DNA from: Siphonodentalium dalli
Lineage: Eukaryota > Mollusca > Scaphopoda > Gadilida > Siphonodentaliidae
DNA: 64,000 nt
Direction: 5' to 3'
Assembly (NCBI GenBank): GCA_032622095.1
Contig: CP136061.1
Span: 221,309,148 to 221,373,147 of the forward strand
Below the pieces are notes generated by a model. The model was not told the DNA's origin. It worked only from the letters and a program-made list of their open reading frames with translations, and did no database searches. The position numbers and the translations under genes are program-made. This document shows positions 25,594 through 38,036 of the stretch, piece after piece; the stretch's first letter is position 1, and each line of letters begins with the position of its first letter.

Positions 25594-26599
25594 CAAAAAT
25601 AATGTCTTGCAAGCGCAGATGACAGAATTCAGGAGAGAGAAATCGGGCTATTTTGCTGTAACCAAACACACAGAGTTGGCCTTCACTGAATACAAAAATC
25701 ATATTACGTATCCAAATTTTTAAGTTTTTTTGTTAACTTTCGCAGTTTTTTAAAACTAATTAAAAATTAAAACCAGTAATGTCGCATCATTGGCTGGTAT
25801 GCCCCCCAGATACTTATTTCTCTGTTTTTTTTCAGACCCCCTGTAATCTGATAAATCGTGCACTGCTATATATACCTCAAGAACAATCAGATAGAAAAAT
25901 AATAAGTCGGGGAAACTCAAAAGACTCGACGTTCAGTAAATGAATTTTAAACCGGGGTCACCCTATAGTTATTATTATAGAGTAATACATATACATAATA
26001 CAAGTATGTGTGTCGCGGGAGGGGGGGGGGGGGGCGCTTGTGTCCCCGATAATATATGTATCTCAAACAACAGAAATAGATTGCATATCGCATTGCAGTA
26101 AAATTATATCCCTTTGGCAATTTTGGTGAATACTAAATGGATTTAACACTATTTATATAAATGTGTTTGCTTCATAGATCTCATTTAGAAAGCTCAAAGA
26201 TTACAACTATATGAATTATACACATTTTTACATTTTTTTTAAATACAATTAGAAAATCACGCTGATCAGTTCCTCCCAGCTATAAGAGCTCAAATATTTG
26301 ATGCCACAGATTTTCATTTATAATAAAACTTGACATCTTTTCTGATTTATTGGTACTGATAAAATTCAAAGGGAGATAAATTCATACCTCAGAACTATAT
26401 ATGACATATTTTTGAATAGAAAACAACTATTTCTAAAAATTAAATTAAATCAAACTGTTAAATCCTTACCAAAAACATAAAGTTCATATTGAGATATATA
26501 ATAATATACACTCAGAACGTGGATATTCTTTTGAAAACCAGGAAGTACATGCCATTTTAAAGGAAGTGAACACATTTGCTTTAATAATATCTTTTCCCG
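25594..26599. other. No recognisable gene; poly-G at 26021-26034
   Basis: AT-rich. A 14-G run at 26021-26034. The frame 25532-25723 starts inside the preceding element and is not recognised. Confidence 0.45.
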
Positions 26600-26787
26600 C
26601 GTTTGTAGAATTTATTATCTGAACATTTCCCACTAAATAATATGAATCAGTGTGTTCTTGTATTATCTGTTTTTCTGTGTGTCGTCTGCTTTTTATGCCT
26701 GAACACCCCATGAATAATAGACCGTTCCAATGTATACGTTTATATTATAACTGAATGGGAGAATCCATATAGTGTAGAAAGGGTTAA
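26600..26787 (+). mobile_element. Element B copy 2, left end lost
   Basis: Shares TTTATTATCTGAACATTTCCC, TAGACC(G/A)TTCCAATG and the right end AGTGTAGAAAGGGTTAA (26784-26787) with copy 1. The left terminus is truncated or diverged. Confidence 0.65.
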
Positions 26788-27053
26788 GTTTCTGAAACAT
26801 TTGCCATGACCATCAATGTTGAAATTACCACCTCTGCGTGTGTAACGAAATGTTGACAAATAACAACAGGGCGCTTCGTTTTTACTGCAGCATCCAATCA
26901 TTACAATGAGATTTATGTATATCATAGTATTTGGGACAATTCATAAGAGAAAAATTGTGGGACAATCTAAGGTAGATTTAGTATGTGATTATTTTAAAAT
27001 GTCATAATAATTACCAGTTTTTGGACCAAAAAAAGTCGCGTTTTGACGTCAGT

Positions 27054-27302
27054 GTATGGAATACTATTAGGGCCGAAAGCGACAAAACGTGCGCCATTAG
27101 TAACGCGCCGAAAGCGACAAAATGTGCGATATTAGCGCATGTTTCGGCGCGCCGAAAGCGACAAAAAGTGCGCCGAAACATATGCTAATGGCGTACATTT
27201 TGTCGCTTTCGGCTCTTTCGGCGCGTTACTATAATGGCGCACTTTTTGTCGCTTTCGGCGCGTTACTAATGGCGCACTTTTTGTCCTAATAGTATTCCAT
27301 AC
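27054..27302. mobile_element. ~250-bp palindromic element built from a 24-bp motif
   Basis: Ends GTATGGAATACTATTAGG and its exact inverse. The interior repeats GCGCCGAAAGCGACAAAA(A/T)GTGCGC about six times, in both orientations. No reading frame of interest. Flanks GTCAGT and GTTTAT give no clear target duplication. Confidence 0.8.
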
Positions 27303-27304
27303 GT

Positions 27305-27900
27305 TTATGGACAGATCGAAAATAAATTTCGTATCTATCTGTAATTTCTACCTGTGGTGACATAATGTTGCATGGGTCCCGATTGCGTCCAACGTCGCAT
27401 TTTGGAGTTATGACGTCATATCTGCACGGGAATTAATGGCCGGATCGCACTGAAATTTTGTATCTATATATATATGCTATATACGGGCATGTATGTCGAC
27501 CCTCCAGGTAACGTGCTAGCATGGGTCCGGACTCCGCCCGATGTCGCATTTTGACTTTATGACGTCACATCCACAAGGGCAAAACAGTTTCTCGGGAACT
27601 ACTGTCCCGATCGCACTGAAATTTGGTACGGATGTGTATCTCGGCTCTCTAGGTAAAATGAGCGACTCCATCCGACATCACGTCATATCCGCACGGGCAA
27701 AACGGTTTCTCGGGAGCCACTTGGCCGACCGAACTGAAATTTGGTATGGTGTATTTCGGCCCTCCGGGTAACATGGGCTGGGTCATGACCTCCCCCCCCC
27801 CCCCCCAACGTGACGTCGCGTCACGTACGGGTAACTACTGTGCGGATCTCATTTAAATTTTGTGTGGCCGTGTATTTCGGCCGTCTGGTATTTTGCCACA
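27305..27900 (+). repeat. Degenerate ~120-165-bp tandem repeat, four copies
   Basis: The words CGCACTGAAAT(T)TGGTA, GTGTAT(C/T)TCGGC, TGACGTCA and GCACGGGCAAAACGGTTTCTC recur with cores near 27449, 27614, 27733 and 27850. A 15-C run lies at 27792-27806. Confidence 0.75.
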
Positions 27901-28899
27901 CTGCATATACACTGAATGTTATGCAAGTATTGTTATCCTTATGCTGAAAGTTAGCTATATTTTGTATCTATATATATATATAGTATGTTGAGACAGCGAG
28001 ATATTCTATTCTGCCCAACCCATTAAGGGACTATACGCTACATCCGCCTATAATACCCGAGACTGTGAGGTGACACTGTACAACGAAACACTATATACAT
28101 CCGCATGTATAAGGTGACATTCGTTACTTATTCGTTATTCGGCACATATATAGGTCGGGTGAAGACAACCGTGGGGTGGCCCCCGAAAATATAACTAAGA
28201 TGGCAACATAAAGTTCTCAAAACTGTTCACCAATATCGACGACATGTTGGGTCAAAAATCGACTTGTCCTATTAACGCGATTTTAGCCGCATAAAGACTA
28301 CCATAAAAACCCAAAAGTTGATAAAAATGTGCACCAATTTCGAAAAAAAAGAGACTTTTCCTATTTTCCCGATTTTTACCGCGGATAAAGACAACCGTGG
28401 GTGGTGCCCCATCGCTAATATATGACGCCTATATATATGTGGACGAAGTGTGGGCGAATGAATCGTGGCCTGTTATATATATGCGGCATCACTGTTTCTG
28501 AGTGAAAAGTGCATGTTAGACTGACATATATGTCTCTCGTAGCCCGGTATTTCAACGCGATGTCACTATTATACCGTGCAGTGCTTATACGATAAAAAAA
28601 AAGCTCAGTAAATTTTACTATTTCTGGTCAGTTGACCCTCAAACTCCATTCCAGTCAATGAAGGTTATATATATATATAGATATTACTATATATCTATAG
28701 GCGGGCATGCATTTATACCCGCAAAACGTTCACTCATACGTCATGCAGTAGGCCTACCGGTAATGCATGGTCTGGTCGCAGATACACTTTCGGAGGAAGT
28801 GCATTGTGCTGTTCCAATATAATGGTAGAGCCGGTCTGTATTCGAACCCATGCATGTTCAGACTGGTACTCTTCCCGACTCGGTGAAAGAGATTCCCTT
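27901..28899. other. No gene; direct repeat and possible SINE fragment
   Basis: AAGACAACCGTGGGGTGG near 28163 is repeated near 28386. On the minus strand near 28830-28890, GGGTTCGAATAC resembles a pol III B box, so a diverged tRNA-type SINE head is possible but no A box is convincing. Confidence 0.35.
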
Positions 28900-29300
28900 T
28901 TAACCCTTTACCCAACAAACCGGCCAAAAACGGCCAAATAAAGCTGCAACAGCCTAAATTATCTTGGGTCTGTCTCAATAAAACCATACAAATATGGATA
29001 TCATTGGAACCGGCTCATTGACCACATTGTGATGGTTACAGTTATGCCCTGTGCCAATGCATTCTCTTATATATGCGAGTCGACCATAGGTCGCCTCGCA
29101 TATTTAAGAGAATGCATTGGCCTAAAATTTTTTTTTTTTTTAACACTTTTTACCATTTTTTCTTACATTCTTTAACAATTTTATAATTTTTAATGTGTTA
29201 AGCCAATGCATTCTCTTATATATGCGAGGCGACCTATGGTCGACTCGCATATATAAGAGAATGCATTGGCACAGGGCCGTTCTGTTGGGTAAAGGGTTAA
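28900..29300 (+). mobile_element. Element A copy 3
   Basis: 401 bp between TTAA 28900-28903 and 29297-29300. Same two mirror-image palindromes, with one mismatch (CATATTTAAG) in the first stem and a slightly longer T tract in the spacer. Confidence 0.92.
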
Positions 29301-30010
29301 GGATGTCCCGTTATGGGCCCGTATAGCGGAGGTGGTCAGGTCGTGAATTATTAAGATCACAACCGTCTGGGCTCTATCATGCAAGCTTGATCTGTGTTGA
29401 GGGACATCTCAGTGTGCCATTCTGATATATATATACATATCATTATTATCGTTGACATCTTCTCTATATATAATATACACACGACGACATTCACCTATTG
29501 AATGCAACTGTATACTCATTATGTTTGACCTACTGATAACCAAAGACCAAAATGCACACAAGTGCACCTAATTGTGTGCACTGGTATGTAGGTTACTAGT
29601 TGCAAGAACGGTATAGATTTTATATATGGGCCATTCACACGCGGCGTGTAAATATAGCTCTCCGTAAAGCACGAGTAGGTGAACTCGGCATTGATTCTTA
29701 TTGAAAACGACGACAGAGAAATCATTGAAAATGCACGACATCTTAAACAATAGTAATTGGGTCTTCGATCGGAATAGGTTTAAGGTGGTGCTGGGGTGAA
29801 ATTTGTTTTTAATGTCCATCCTCATATATGACTTCAACGCCAGTCGGGAGACTTATACATAAAATGAAATATAAGCTTCATAGCCGAAAAATTTAAAGAC
29901 ATGATGACACTGATTTACATGTATATATACAGAATAAACTAGATTTTGTGAACTAGAGTTACTGTTGACATTAAAGGGAGATCATTCATGGGTCAGAAAT
30001 AGATGACATG
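29301..30010. other. No recognisable gene
   Basis: AAGCTTGAT.(T/C)G(T/A)GTTGAGGGACATCTCAGTGTGCC at 29385-29420 is repeated at 47368-47402. Otherwise nothing. Confidence 0.45.
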
Positions 30011-30289
30011 TTAACCCTTTCTATACTAATCTATTATCTATATATGAAGGGGTGTAATGTGTAAAGAGCAGACGACAGATTAATTAAAGTACAGAAGGAG
30101 ACGTATAAGTATTGAAGGAAATGTTTAGATAATAAGATTAACAAATGACCTATATTGTTATCTGAACATTTCGTATGGGATAACTTCTCATCAATGATGT
30201 TTAGTATAGAAAGGGTTAAACTTAATATCTTTACATTTCCCATCATGGGATAACTTCTCATCAATGATGCTTAGTATATAAAGGGTTAA
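30011..30289. mobile_element. Element B copy 3 (209 bp) plus adjoining partial copy
   Basis: Full copy 30011-30219 with TTAACCCTTTCTATACTAA at the left and TTAGTATAGAAAGGGTTAA at the right. It is followed at once by a second right end (30231-30289, ATTTCCCATCATGGGATAAC ... AAAGGGTTAA). Confidence 0.82.
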
Positions 30290-30361
30290 TGAGCGAAAAT
30301 ATATCTAAAAACTAAATTGTATTGAACGTGAATTGAATCCTTATAGAATGGCAACAAGCTA

Positions 30362-30494
30362 CATAAATGCCCTAAATAATCGACTCTTTAGCCACAGCAG
30401 AATTATGGTTAATTTTTCAGGATTTAGTCGGAATCCTGAAAAATTACCCATAATTCAGCTGTGGTTAAGGAGTCGATTATTTAGGGTTTTACTG
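30362..30494. mobile_element. Element K copy 1, shortened MITE (TA target)
   Basis: ATGCCCTAAATAATCGACTC and its inverse enclose GAATTATGG.TAATTTTTCAGGATT. TA lies on both sides (30360-30361, 30495-30496). The central third seen in the copy at 62850 is deleted. Confidence 0.75.
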
Positions 30495-30496
30495 TA

Positions 30497-31528
30497 TATC
30501 TTATATATATCATGCCATGATATAAACTTTGGCTTCGCCCCTAGAGATCATGTTACACCAGTTCAAACCTGGGAATTTAAAAAAGTTCTGACGAGGAACA
30601 TTATAATACCGAAACAAAAACGCGAATAATAATTGTTTTAGTTAATATATACCTGTTCGTTTATAATATATTTCCCAGTATATATGTGCAAGTACCTGCT
30701 CGATTTTGTCGACATTTGTGAGCCGATCTCGCTCTACGTAGCTTAACGGAACCGGTATCTTAACTCAAAATATATGACTGCGCTATTTTTCAGTAAAGTT
30801 CCCTATCAGATCTCGAACACCAAAAAATTGGGGGGAAGAATGCACGCTCCGGGAAATGACATTTCAACGAGACTATAGGATAAACTCAGTATGTCGGAAT
30901 GACTCTGTGTGTATTTTACACAGACTTGACAATTTGTACCTCAGCCCCACCTTAAGTGAGACTTCATTTGCCCGATACTAATTTGGCCTTCGATGGGGAA
31001 AGGGTTTAAAGGACGCGCGGCGGTATGGAATGTTTTCACGATGGCTGCCGCGGCTACTTGTACTTTTAATATAGTCCTTAATTAGAAGGTGAATGGATTG
31101 AACTACTCAAAGCACACGGCGGCATGCACTTTAATGCAATTCAGATGAATATCTGCCGTGTGTTTCTATTAGTTACACGATCAATGCACGCGCCATGATG
31201 CAACACGGGCGTTTATTGGGCAATAAAATGGACATTATGGTTCGTGAATCGGCCGTGATCATGTTTGAAACAGATGCTATTAAAGCGATGCACGTCGTGC
31301 ATGAAACCCGATACAACCCGACATTCTCCGAGTGCACATTTAATTTATAATTTATATGCAAGTTGCGCCACTATTGCAATGTCATCCCGTGCAGCAGTTC
31401 TGGTGGACATTTCGCCACGTTCGGGTTATTATGACTATATGATATATATAGTAAACTTTAGCATTCACAGAAGCGTTAAAGTGCAACTAGTGTGTGTTCA
31501 TTTACCAACTTGAAGGAAGACAAATAAA
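30497..31528. other. No recognisable gene
   Basis: Single-copy-looking sequence. The frame 31265-31513 (82 codons) is not recognised. Confidence 0.45.
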
Positions 31529-32556
31529 TCTCATATATATTTTGAAGACCTCTGTTTGTCTGTCTGTCTGTATGTATGTTTGTCTGTCATTTATACAAAT
31601 CTACGATTCTCGACCGATCGGGACGAAACTTGGTACGTGTGTGTAGTTTGACCAGGCGGTGGACGTTGTCGTATTGGCGAGCCCGTGCGGCGCCCGCTTC
31701 GCGCATACGCAGACGAGATCTCGGAAACAGGTTGAGCTATCGACTTGAGATTTGCTATGTGAATGTATCTTGCCCCGGATACGAATTTTATCGGGTCGCC
31801 GAGCCCGTGCGACACCAGCTTCGCGCATGCGCAGACGAGATCTCGGAAACGGGTGGAGCTATCGACTTGAAATTTGGTATGTGAATGTATCTTGCCCCGG
31901 ATACGAATTTTATCGGGTCGCCGAGCGGACCTCTGTCTGTTTGTCTGTCTGTATGTATGTTTGTCTGTCATTTATACAAATCTACGATTCTCGACCGATC
32001 GGGACGAAACTTGGTACGTGTGTGTAGTTTGACCAGGCGGTGGACGTTGTCGTATTGGTGAGCCCGTGCGGCGCCCGTGCAGCGCATGCGCAGACGAGAT
32101 CTCGGAAACGGGTGGAGCTATCGACTTGAAATTTGGTATGTGAATGTATCTTGCCCCGGATACGAATTTTATCGGGTCGCCGAGCGGACCTCTGTCTGTT
32201 TGTCTGTCTGTATGTATGTTTGTCTGTCATTTATACAAATCTACGATTCTCGACCGATCGGGACGAAACTTGGTACGTGTGTGTAGTTTGACCAGGCGGT
32301 GGACGTTGTCGTATTGGTGAGCCCGTGCGGCGCCCGTGCAGCGCATGCGCAGACGAGATCTCGGAAACGGATGGACCTATCGACTTGAAATTTGCTATGT
32401 GAATGTATCTTGCCCCGGATACGAATTTTATCGGGTCGCCGAGCCCGTGCGACGCCAGCTTCGCGCATGCGCAGACGAGATCTCGGAAATGGGTGGAGCT
32501 ATCGACTTGAAATTTGGTTTTTGAATAGCCCGGACAACGTCGGGCTCATCGGCTAG
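31529..32556 (+). mobile_element. Helitron-like element H0 with 259-bp internal tandem repeat
   Basis: Starts TCTCATATATATTTTGAAGA after an A. Ends with the hairpin GCCCGGACAACGTCGGGC, seven bases, then CTAG before a T. These are Helitron-type termini (5' TC, 3' hairpin, CTRR, A/T insertion). Inside is a 259-bp tandem unit (starts 31930 and 32189) led by GTCTGTCTGTATGTATG and containing GGGACGAAACTTGGTACGTG and CTTGAAATTTGGTATGTG. The plus- and minus-frame ORFs here are repeat artefacts. No Rep/helicase, so non-autonomous. Confidence 0.7.
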
Positions 32557-33146
32557 TCTATTATATATTTTGGAAGATCTGTCTGTGTGTGTGTTCGCGA
32601 TGGACTCGAAAACGGCCGAACCGATTTCGATGAAACTAGGTATGTGGGGGTATTTTCGGCCGGGAACTGGCATAGGCCTATTAATTTGCCCGTGCGACGT
32701 GACCTTGACCTTGAAATCGGGTCATTTCAAGGTCAAACGCCCGAAAATCACGGGATTTCGATGAAACTTGGTATGTGTGGGTACTTTCGGCCGGGGAGTC
32801 TCATAAGCCTATTCATTTGCCCGTGCGACGTGACCTTGAAATTGGGTCAATTCAAGGTCAAATCGAGAATTTTGATGGGATTTCGACGAAATTTGATATG
32901 TGGGGTTACTTTTGTCCACTGAGTGTTTTGGGCGGGTTGAGTCGTGACCCCGACCTGACCTTGACCTTCAAAATGATCAATTCAAGGTCAAATCGGGTAA
33001 AACCGGATGGATTTCGACGGGCACGTTTGTCGGGTACTTTTGTCCGGGCAGTGTTTTGGACTGGTCAAATCGTGACCCACTTGACCTTGACCTTCAAAAT
33101 GGACAATTCAAGGTCAAAGCCCGGACGAAGTCGGGTCACCTTCTAG
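32557..33146 (+). mobile_element. Helitron-like element H1
   Basis: Begins TCTATTATATATTTTGGAAG immediately after the CTAG of H0 and ends CCCGGACGAAGTCGGG-TCACCTT-CTAG. Contains GATTTCGATGAAACTTGGTATG repeats (split by single changes) and about nine TCAAGGTCA/TGACCTTGA words. Confidence 0.72.
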
Positions 33147-33292
33147 TATTATATATAAATAAAAGATTTACAAAAAAAATCGATAATTTTTCCAAAATTG
33201 TTGACATGGATACAACGGCAAAGCTCTATAGTTATAATTTCTATAAGGGATTGGCAATTGGTCATCACATGCAGTGCCATCTTAATAAAACA
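33147..33292. other. 146-bp spacer in the Helitron-like array
   Basis: Unrelated AT-rich sequence between H1 and H2, probably the original host sequence separating two insertion events. Confidence 0.5.
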
Positions 33293-36200
33293 TCTATTAT
33301 ATATTTTGGAAGATCTGTGTGTCTGTGTGTGTGTGTGTTCGCGATGAACTCGAAAACGTCCCACCCGATTTCGATGAAACTTGGTATGTGGGGGTATTTT
33401 CGGCCGGGGACGAACATAGGCCTATTAATTTGTCCGTGCGAGGTCAACTTTTCACGTGCCGAGGTCAAATCTGTTTTTACGCCGTTTTGCGCTAATATAT
33501 TTCAGTTCGGTGCTTACAAATCGATTCGAAACAGCGCGAATAATAACATGCCAGTCATAATAATGACACTATGAGAATCTTTCGTGTTTCCTCTTTCCAA
33601 CGATATATAATATGTATGTATCCGTTTTAGTTATCTGCCTCAATTATTAAGAAGAAGTGGTACGATCTTCTATCAGGGTAAAAACAATGCGTAACTTCTA
33701 TGACGTCGTTAGAGGTCATAAAGTTAGATCACGTTAACTCTTCTCCGGCCGATGCATTTGACTGTTTCAGACGTCTTGGCGATATCACGGGCACCGATGG
33801 TAATTTATCTTTACGTTGAAACTTGATAATTAATGAGCGTGTGTATATGAGGCGCGTTTATATACTTCAGTGGAAATCAAATCGGGTTAAACTGGCGGAT
33901 TTTTTCGGACGAAATTTGATGCATAGGGTATCTCGGTATCCGCTGGGCCGATTTCCCGGTATCCGCTGGGCCGATTTCCACCATTTTTGGGGTGTTGGTC
34001 CACCTGACCTTGACCTTCAAAATGGTCAATTCAAGGTCAAATCGGGTAAAACCGGATGGATTTCGACGGGTACTTTTGTCGGGTACTTTTGTTCGGGCAC
34101 TGTGTTTTGGACGGGTCAAATCGTGACCCCACTTGACCTTGGCCTTCAAAATAGACAATTCAAGGTCAAAGCCCGGACGAAGTCGGGTCACCTTCTAGTC
34201 TATTATATATTTTGGAAGATCTGTGTGTCTGTGTGTGTGTCTGTGTGTGTGTTCGCGATGAACTCGAAAACGTCCCACCCGATTTCGATGAAACTTGGTA
34301 TGTGGGGGTATTTTCGGCCGGGGACGAACATAGGCCTATTCATTTTCAGATCCGAGGTCAACTTTTCACGTGCCGAGGTCAAATCTGTTTTTACGCTGTG
34401 TTACGGGACTTTCATTTGAGTTCGGTGCTTATAAATCGATTCGAAACAGCGCGAATAATAAAATGCCAGTCATAATAATGACACTGTGAGAATCTTTCGT
34501 GTTTCCTCTTTCCAACGATATATAATGCGTATGTATCCGTTTTAGTTATCTGCCTCAATTATCAAGAAGAAGTGGTACTATCTTCCATCAGGATAAAAAC
34601 AATGCGTAACTTCTATGACGTCGTTAGAGTTCATAACGTTAGATCACGTTAACGCTTAACCGGCCGATGCATTTGACTGTTTCAGACGTCTTGGCGATAT
34701 CTCGGGCACCGATGGTAATTTATCTTTACGTTGAAACTTGATAATTAATGAGCGTGTGTATATGAGGCGCGTTTATATACTTGAGTGGAAATCAAATCGG
34801 GTTAAAAGGTCAAATCGGGTAAAACCGGATGGATTTCGACGGGTACTTTTGTCGGGTACTTTTGTTCGGGCAGTGTTTTGGACGGGTCAAATCGTGACCC
34901 CACTTGACGTTGGCCTTCAAAATAGACAATTCAAGGTCAAACCCCGGACGAAGTCGGGTCACCTTCTAGTCTATTATATATTTTGAAAGATCTGTGTGTG
35001 TGTGTGTATCTATCTATCTGTCTGTCTGTCAGTAATCGATGGACTCAAATACGGCTGAGCCAATTTCGATGAAACTTGGTATGTGGGGGTATTTTCGGGT
35101 CAGGACTAACATAGGCCTATTAATTTGTCCGTGCGAGGTCAACTTTTCACGTGCCGAGGTCAAATCTGTTTTTACGCCGTTTTGCGCTAATATATTTCAG
35201 TTCGGTGCTTACAAATCGATTCGAAACAGCGCGAATAATAACATGCCAGTCATAATAATGACACTATGAGAATCTTTCGTGTTTCCTCTTTCCAGCGATA
35301 TATAATATGTATGTATCCGTTTTAGTTATCTGCCTCAATTATTAAGAAGAAGTGGTACGATCTTCTATCAGGGTAAAAACAATGCGTAACTTCTATGACG
35401 TCGTTAGAGGTCATACAGTTGGATCACGTTAACTCTTACCCGGCCGATGCATTTGACTGTTTCAGACGTCTTGGCGATATCTCGGGCACCGATGGTAATG
35501 TATCTTTACGTTGAAACTTGAGGCGCGTTTATATACTTCAGTGGAAATCAAATCGGGATGGATTTCGACGGGTACTTTTGTCGGGTACTTTTGTTCGGGC
35601 ACTGTGTTTTGGACGGGTCAAATCGTGACCCCACTTGACCTTGGCCTTCAAAATAGACAATTCAAGGTCAAATCCCGGACGAAGTCGGGTCACCTTCTAG
35701 TCTATTATATATTTTGGAAGATCTGTCTGTCTGTCTGTGTGTCTGTGTGTTCGCGATGAACTCGAAAACGGCCGACCCGATTTCGATGAAACTTTGTATG
35801 TGGGGGTATTTTCGGCCGGGAACGGGCATAGGCCTATTAATTTGCCCGTGCGACGTGACCTTGACCTTGAAATCGGGTAATTTCAACGTCAAACGCCCGA
35901 ATATCTCGGGATTTAGATGAAACTTGGTATGTGGGGGTATCTTCGGCCGGGGAGTGGCATAAACCTATTAATTTGCCCGTGCGACGTGACCTTGACCTTG
36001 AAATCGGGTCATTTCAAGGTCAAACGCCCGAATATTACGGGATTTTGATGAAACTTGGTATCTGGGGATACTTTCGTATGGGGAGTCTCATAAGCATATT
36101 CATTTGCCCGTGCGACGTGACCTTGACCTTGAAATCGGGTCAATTCAAGGTCATATCGCCAATTTTGATGGGATTTCGACGAAATGTGATACGTGTGGTT

Positions 36201-37220
36201 ACTTTTGTCCACTGAGTGTTTTGGACGGGTCGAGTAGTGACCCCGACCTGACCTTGACCTTCAAAATGATCAATTCAAGGTCAAATCGGGTAAAACGGAT
36301 GGATTTCGACGGGCACGTTTGTCGGGTACTTTTGTCCGGGCAGTGTTTTGGACTGGTCAAACCGTGACCCCACTTGACCTTGACATTCAAGATCAAAGCC
36401 CGGACGAAGTCGGGTCACCTTCTAATCTATTATATATTTTGGAAGATCTGTCTGTCTGTCTGTGTGTGTGTTCGCGATGAACTCGAAAACGGCCGACCCG
36501 ATTTCGATGAAACTTCGTATGTGGGGGTACTATCTGTCGGGAAGTGGCATAGGCATATTAATTTTCAGATCCGAGGTCAACTTTTCACGTGCCGAGGTCA
36601 AATCTGTTTTTACGCTGTGTTACGGGACTTTCATTTGAGTTCGGTGCTTACAAATCGATTCGAAACAGGGCGAATAATAAAATGCCAGTCATAATAATGA
36701 CAATGTGAGAATCTTTCGTGTTTCCTCTTTCCAACGATATATAAGGCGTATGTATCCGTTTTAGTTATCTGCCTCAATTATCAAGAAGAAGTGGTACTAT
36801 CTTCCATCAGGATAAAAACAATGCGTAACTTCTATGACGTCGTTAGAGGTCATAACGTTAGATCACGTAAACGCTTAACCGCCTAACCGGCCGATGCATT
36901 TGACTGTTTCAGACGTCTTGGCGATATCTCGGGCACCGATGGTAATTTATCTTTACGTTGAAACTTGATAATTAATGAGCGTGTGTATATGAGGCGCGTT
37001 TATATACTTGAGTGGAAATCAAATCGGGTTAAACTGGCGGATTTTTACGGACGAAATTTGATGCATAGGGTATCTCGGTATCCGCTGTGCCGATTTCCCG
37101 GTATCCGCTGGGCCGATTTTCCACCATTTTTGGGGTGTTGGTGTTTGACCCCACCTGACCTTGACCTTCAAAATGGTCAATTCAAGGTCAAAGCCCGGAC
37201 GAAGTCGGGTCACCTTCTAG
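33293..37220 (+). mobile_element. Head-to-tail array of five Helitron-like elements (H2-H6)
   Basis: Units 33293-34198, 34199-34969, 34970-35700, 35701-36425 and 36426-37220. Each starts TCTATTATATATTTTG(G/A)AAG and ends with the CCCGGACGAAGTCGGG hairpin, seven bases, then CTAG (CTAA in the fourth). Units abut without spacer. H2, H3, H4 and H6 share a long block (GCCGAGGTCAAATCTGTTTT ... CAGACGTCTTGGCGATATC ... ATTAATGAGCGTGTGTATATG, shortened in H4); H5 lacks it and instead has serial TGACCTTGACCTTGA blocks. Open frames of up to 198 codons run through the repeats and do not look like genes. Confidence 0.75.
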
Positions 37221-38036
37221 TATAATATATATAGGAGGAATCCTGGATGCGTCTTTTTTGTTGGTGCTTTCAGTAAACATAGTTAAAACATATCAAAATA
37301 ATTTCGAGGGACAGTGTATACCGTTTGGTGCTATATATCGCAAGCGGCAGTAATCAGAATGTAGCTATATGGGCCAATTCCAAATGTGTCTCATATATAG
37401 TTTCAACATTTTTTTAATATAATTTGAATTTGACGTTCTGTGGTTTATTGTCCGTAAAATGCCGGTCGTGCATGCAGCCGGTTGTGCCTCATAATTTCAA
37501 CTACCACGCAATTCAGCTCATAATTTCAATTTGAACTTCTGTGGCTTACTACACATATTCACCATGTGAATATAAGGTGTGCATATACGATATTCCAAAT
37601 CATATTTCTTTCTCTTTGATGAGGTGTTTGTCTGAGTTTCCTTGTTTTATTCCCCCCCCCCCCCAGGCTATACAGCTTGGCTAACACATGCACCATACCA
37701 TGTTTTCACATGATGTGATAATAGTACAAAGAGCAAATGACAATCGCAAGGCAGACATCGAAATAGTATAATAACAGCAGTGTACACAAATGAACATATA
37801 TAATTTTATCAGACTGGTTTAGAATTGTGATTTAATCAACCCGATAAACAACCGTGTGCACCCATGTACCATAATCTCCTCGATCCACACATGCATGTGG
37901 CCATGATGAAATCATCTATTTAGATGTCACTTTTTCCGACGCCTTATATACATGCATATAGTAGCTGCTGTTCAAATTCAACCATCACGAAAAATAACAC
38001 ACAGCACCTGGGTACCGTATATTATATAACAATGTC
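37221..38036. other. No recognisable gene; poly-C at 37652-37664
   Basis: 13-C run at 37652-37664. CTCATAATTTCAA occurs twice near 37489 and 37517. No open frame of interest. Confidence 0.45.

Noticed and set aside
31576-32286. Overlapping Arg-rich frames on both strands suggesting a gene family
   Set aside because: They repeat with the 259-bp DNA unit on both strands at once, as expected for non-coding tandem DNA.
33823-34419. 198-codon plus-strand frame in the Helitron-like array
   Set aside because: Runs through repeat units and shares its sequence with shortened frames in neighbouring units; no known domain and no consistent frame between copies.
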